From assembly GCA_937952135.1 (NCBI GenBank), contig CALFYL010000360.1, positions 1 to 8,101 on the forward strand: a stretch of DNA of 8,101 bases. Reading direction: 5' to 3'. The translations under genes were made by a program, and so were the position numbers. Below, piece after piece: positions 7,193 to 8,101 of this stretch (within the stretch, counting starts at the first letter, position 1; the number at the start of each line of letters is the position of its first letter). Under the pieces are notes generated by a model. The model searched no databases, was not told the DNA's origin, and saw only the letters and a list, made by a program, of their open reading frames with translations. This DNA comes from an uncultured Planctomycetia bacterium (GTDB lineage: Bacteria > Planctomycetota > UBA1135 > GCA-002686595).

Positions 7193-7921
7193 TCAGCGAA
7201 GCCAGTCCCACAACCACCCCGCGAGATCTCCGAACCCGAGCAGGCGCAGGATCGGGATCTCGAGGGGCTGTCCGCAGCGGGAGCAGGACCGCGGGCGCAG
7301 GCCGCTGCTGGTTCTCGAGTGGGGGATCGACGTGTAGATCGCGCCCCCGAACTCGCTGTCCGCCGGGCCGTGGACGATCGAGTCCCAGTACTCGACCTCG
7401 GTGCGGTCCCAGTAGTTCGGCTTGAGGCAACTTGGGCAAACGACCGTGGGAGCTTCGATGCGCCAGAGACCGGGGCGGTCTTCGCGCCGCTTCCAGGTCA
7501 GCGTGATGCCGCAGCCTGAGCAACTGGGGGTATGTACAGCGGCGAGGTGGTAGCAGTTCGGGCAGGCAACGACCGTGCGTCCGAGCAGCCGTGCGTCGAT
7601 GCCGTGGAGCCGGGCGATGGCTTCGTCGTCGAGCGCGTCGCTCGATGTGTCGTCGGCGCCCGTCTCGGACCCGTCCTCGAGCTCGTCTTCCGCTCTCTGT
7701 GGCGCGTTGTCGTCAGCCCCCTCTTCGGTCCACTTCTGCAGCTCGGCGTCGAGGCTCTCGATCGGGATCTCATCGACCGTCGCGGGGGCGGGTGCGACCG
7801 AGGGGGCCTGCTCGAGCGCTTCGCCGCAGCGGGCGCAGAACGTGGCGGAGCGTGCAGCGCGGCGACCGCACGAGGGACAGTTCCGAGGCTTTGTCTTGGT
7901 TGTCGGATTCGTCTTCGGCAT
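7193..7921 (-). CDS. Zinc-ribbon protein with three four-cysteine sets
   Basis: The product is 242 residues, with no signal peptide. It has exactly twelve cysteines in three sets. Ribbon 1: C15, C18, C29, C32 (NCPSCG ... FCARCG). Ribbon 2: C120, C123, C134, C137 (ACPNC ... SCSGCG). Ribbon 3: C162 and C165 (VCPSC) with C213 and C216 (SCSRCG), separated by 47 residues that include WDRTEVEYWDSIVHG. Each set is expected to bind one zinc. Residues 48-105 are a strongly acidic linker (EEGADD, EDELEDG, DALDDE). The C-terminus, LEIPILRLLGFGDLAGWLWD (220-239), is hydrophobic and Trp-rich, perhaps a docking helix. Ribbon 1 resembles the N-terminal 'zinc-ribbon_2' type seen in many unrelated proteins, so it does not reveal the function. 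The ATG at 7921 gives an N-terminus that leads directly into ribbon 1, but no Shine-Dalgarno is visible. The gene lies directly upstream of the DUF2325-like gene and likely acts with it. Confidence 0.87.
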   Translation of the reverse strand: MPKTNPTTKTKPRNCPSCGRRAARSATFCARCGEALEQAPSVAPAPATVDEIPIESLDAELQKWTEEGADDNAPQRAEDELEDGSETGADDTSSDALDDEAIARLHGIDARLLGRTVVACPNCYHLAAVHTPSCSGCGITLTWKRREDRPGLWRIEAPTVVCPSCLKPNYWDRTEVEYWDSIVHGPADSEFGGAIYTSIPHSRTSSGLRPRSCSRCGQPLEIPILRLLGFGDLAGWLWDWLR

Positions 7922-7956
7922 GGCGGCGAGCTTGGGATGCCTGGGAGTGGGAAGGC

Positions 7957-8022
7957 GGAGAACGGACCGCGCCGCACATGGGGGCGTGCGAGCAACATCC
8001 GTGGCCTTGCGGTCCGTTCTCC
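7957..8022. repeat. 14-bp perfect inverted repeat with 38-base spacer upstream of the zinc-ribbon gene
   Basis: GGAGAACGGACCGC (7957-7970) is the exact reverse complement of GCGGTCCGTTCTCC (8009-8022). A smaller inverted pair, CGCAC/GTGCG (7973-7977 and 7986-7990), lies inside. On the plus strand the outer stem is followed by TTTTGTTG, as in an intrinsic terminator, though the loop is long. On the minus strand the first arm carries AAAGGAGAAC, which would be hidden in the stem. It sits 36 bases before the zinc-ribbon start. It could be a terminator against opposing transcription, a leader hairpin or an operator. Confidence 0.7.
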
Positions 8023-8040
8023 TTTTGTTGGGAAGCGCAG

Positions 8041-8101
8041 CTACTGCGCCGCTGCGAATCCGACCGGGCCCGGTCGCTCCGGCGCGCGCACGCCGTCGTC
8101 G
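8041..8101 (-). CDS. Probable 3' end of an upstream gene (19 codons visible)
   Basis: One minus frame reads 19 codons from the window edge, ending GPVGFAAAQ, and stops at TAG (8043-8041). Most third positions are G or C, as in the neighbouring genes. A gene ending here would lie 119 bases upstream of the zinc-ribbon gene on the same strand. Too little is visible to name a product. A chance open frame of this length in GC-rich DNA cannot be excluded. Confidence 0.4.
   Translation of the reverse strand, partial: DDGVRAPERPGPVGFAAAQ
8061..8076. repeat. 16-bp perfect palindrome
   Basis: CGACCGGGCCCGGTCG is identical to its own reverse complement over 16 bases with no spacer. It falls inside the putative end of the upstream gene. 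Full dyads of this kind can be dimer-binding sites, but in GC-rich DNA one such palindrome per several kilobases is not remarkable. Confidence 0.5.

Noticed and set aside
1..8101. CRISPR arrays, insertion sequences, tRNA or rRNA genes.
   Set aside because: No regularly spaced repeats, transposase motifs, cloverleaf-like segments or rRNA-like stretches were seen on either strand.

Overview
The window is GC-rich bacterial DNA, and most genes lie on the minus strand. The likely source is a planctomycete (Planctomycetota). Three things point there: a very long Hanks-type Ser/Thr kinase with a membrane helix and WD40 repeats; a secreted right-handed beta-helix protein with a 'choice-of-anchor Q'-like stretch; and a C-terminal domain (YCTGKTNSIGC ... 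FWGRDPG ... LSDA) that I recall as recurring in exported proteins of marine planctomycetes. The assignment rests on memory of these families, not on a search.

Layout. (1) Positions 1-3145, minus: a Ser/Thr kinase/WD40 receptor-like protein whose 3' end lies outside the window (1048 codons visible). (2) Positions 3185-4714, minus: a 509-residue exported beta-helix protein with a strong Shine-Dalgarno. It lies 39 bases upstream of the kinase, so the two are probably co-transcribed. (3) Positions 4715-5184: a divergent intergenic region of 470 bases with a GNRA-type hairpin and a 10-base direct repeat, but no convincing gene. (4) Positions 5185-5394, plus: a 69-residue Ala/Gly/Val-rich hydrophobic protein with regularly spaced Gly pairs and a good Shine-Dalgarno. 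(5) Positions 5395-5629: a short convergent gap with nothing recognised. (6) Positions 5630-7147, minus: a 505-residue, mostly helical protein ending in a compact alpha/beta domain with a DUF2325-like look. (7) Positions 7193-7921, minus: a 242-residue zinc-ribbon protein with three four-cysteine sets. It lies 45 bases upstream of the previous gene and probably forms a two-gene unit with it. (8) Positions 7922-8101: a palindrome-rich leader and, probably, the last 19 codons of another minus-strand gene.

How the genes may work together. The kinase/beta-helix pair looks like a surface or envelope protein made together with a membrane-anchored signalling kinase; this is inferred from gene order only. 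The zinc-ribbon/DUF2325-like pair has no function I can name. It is the most interesting uncharacterised module here, together with the small Gly-zipper protein.
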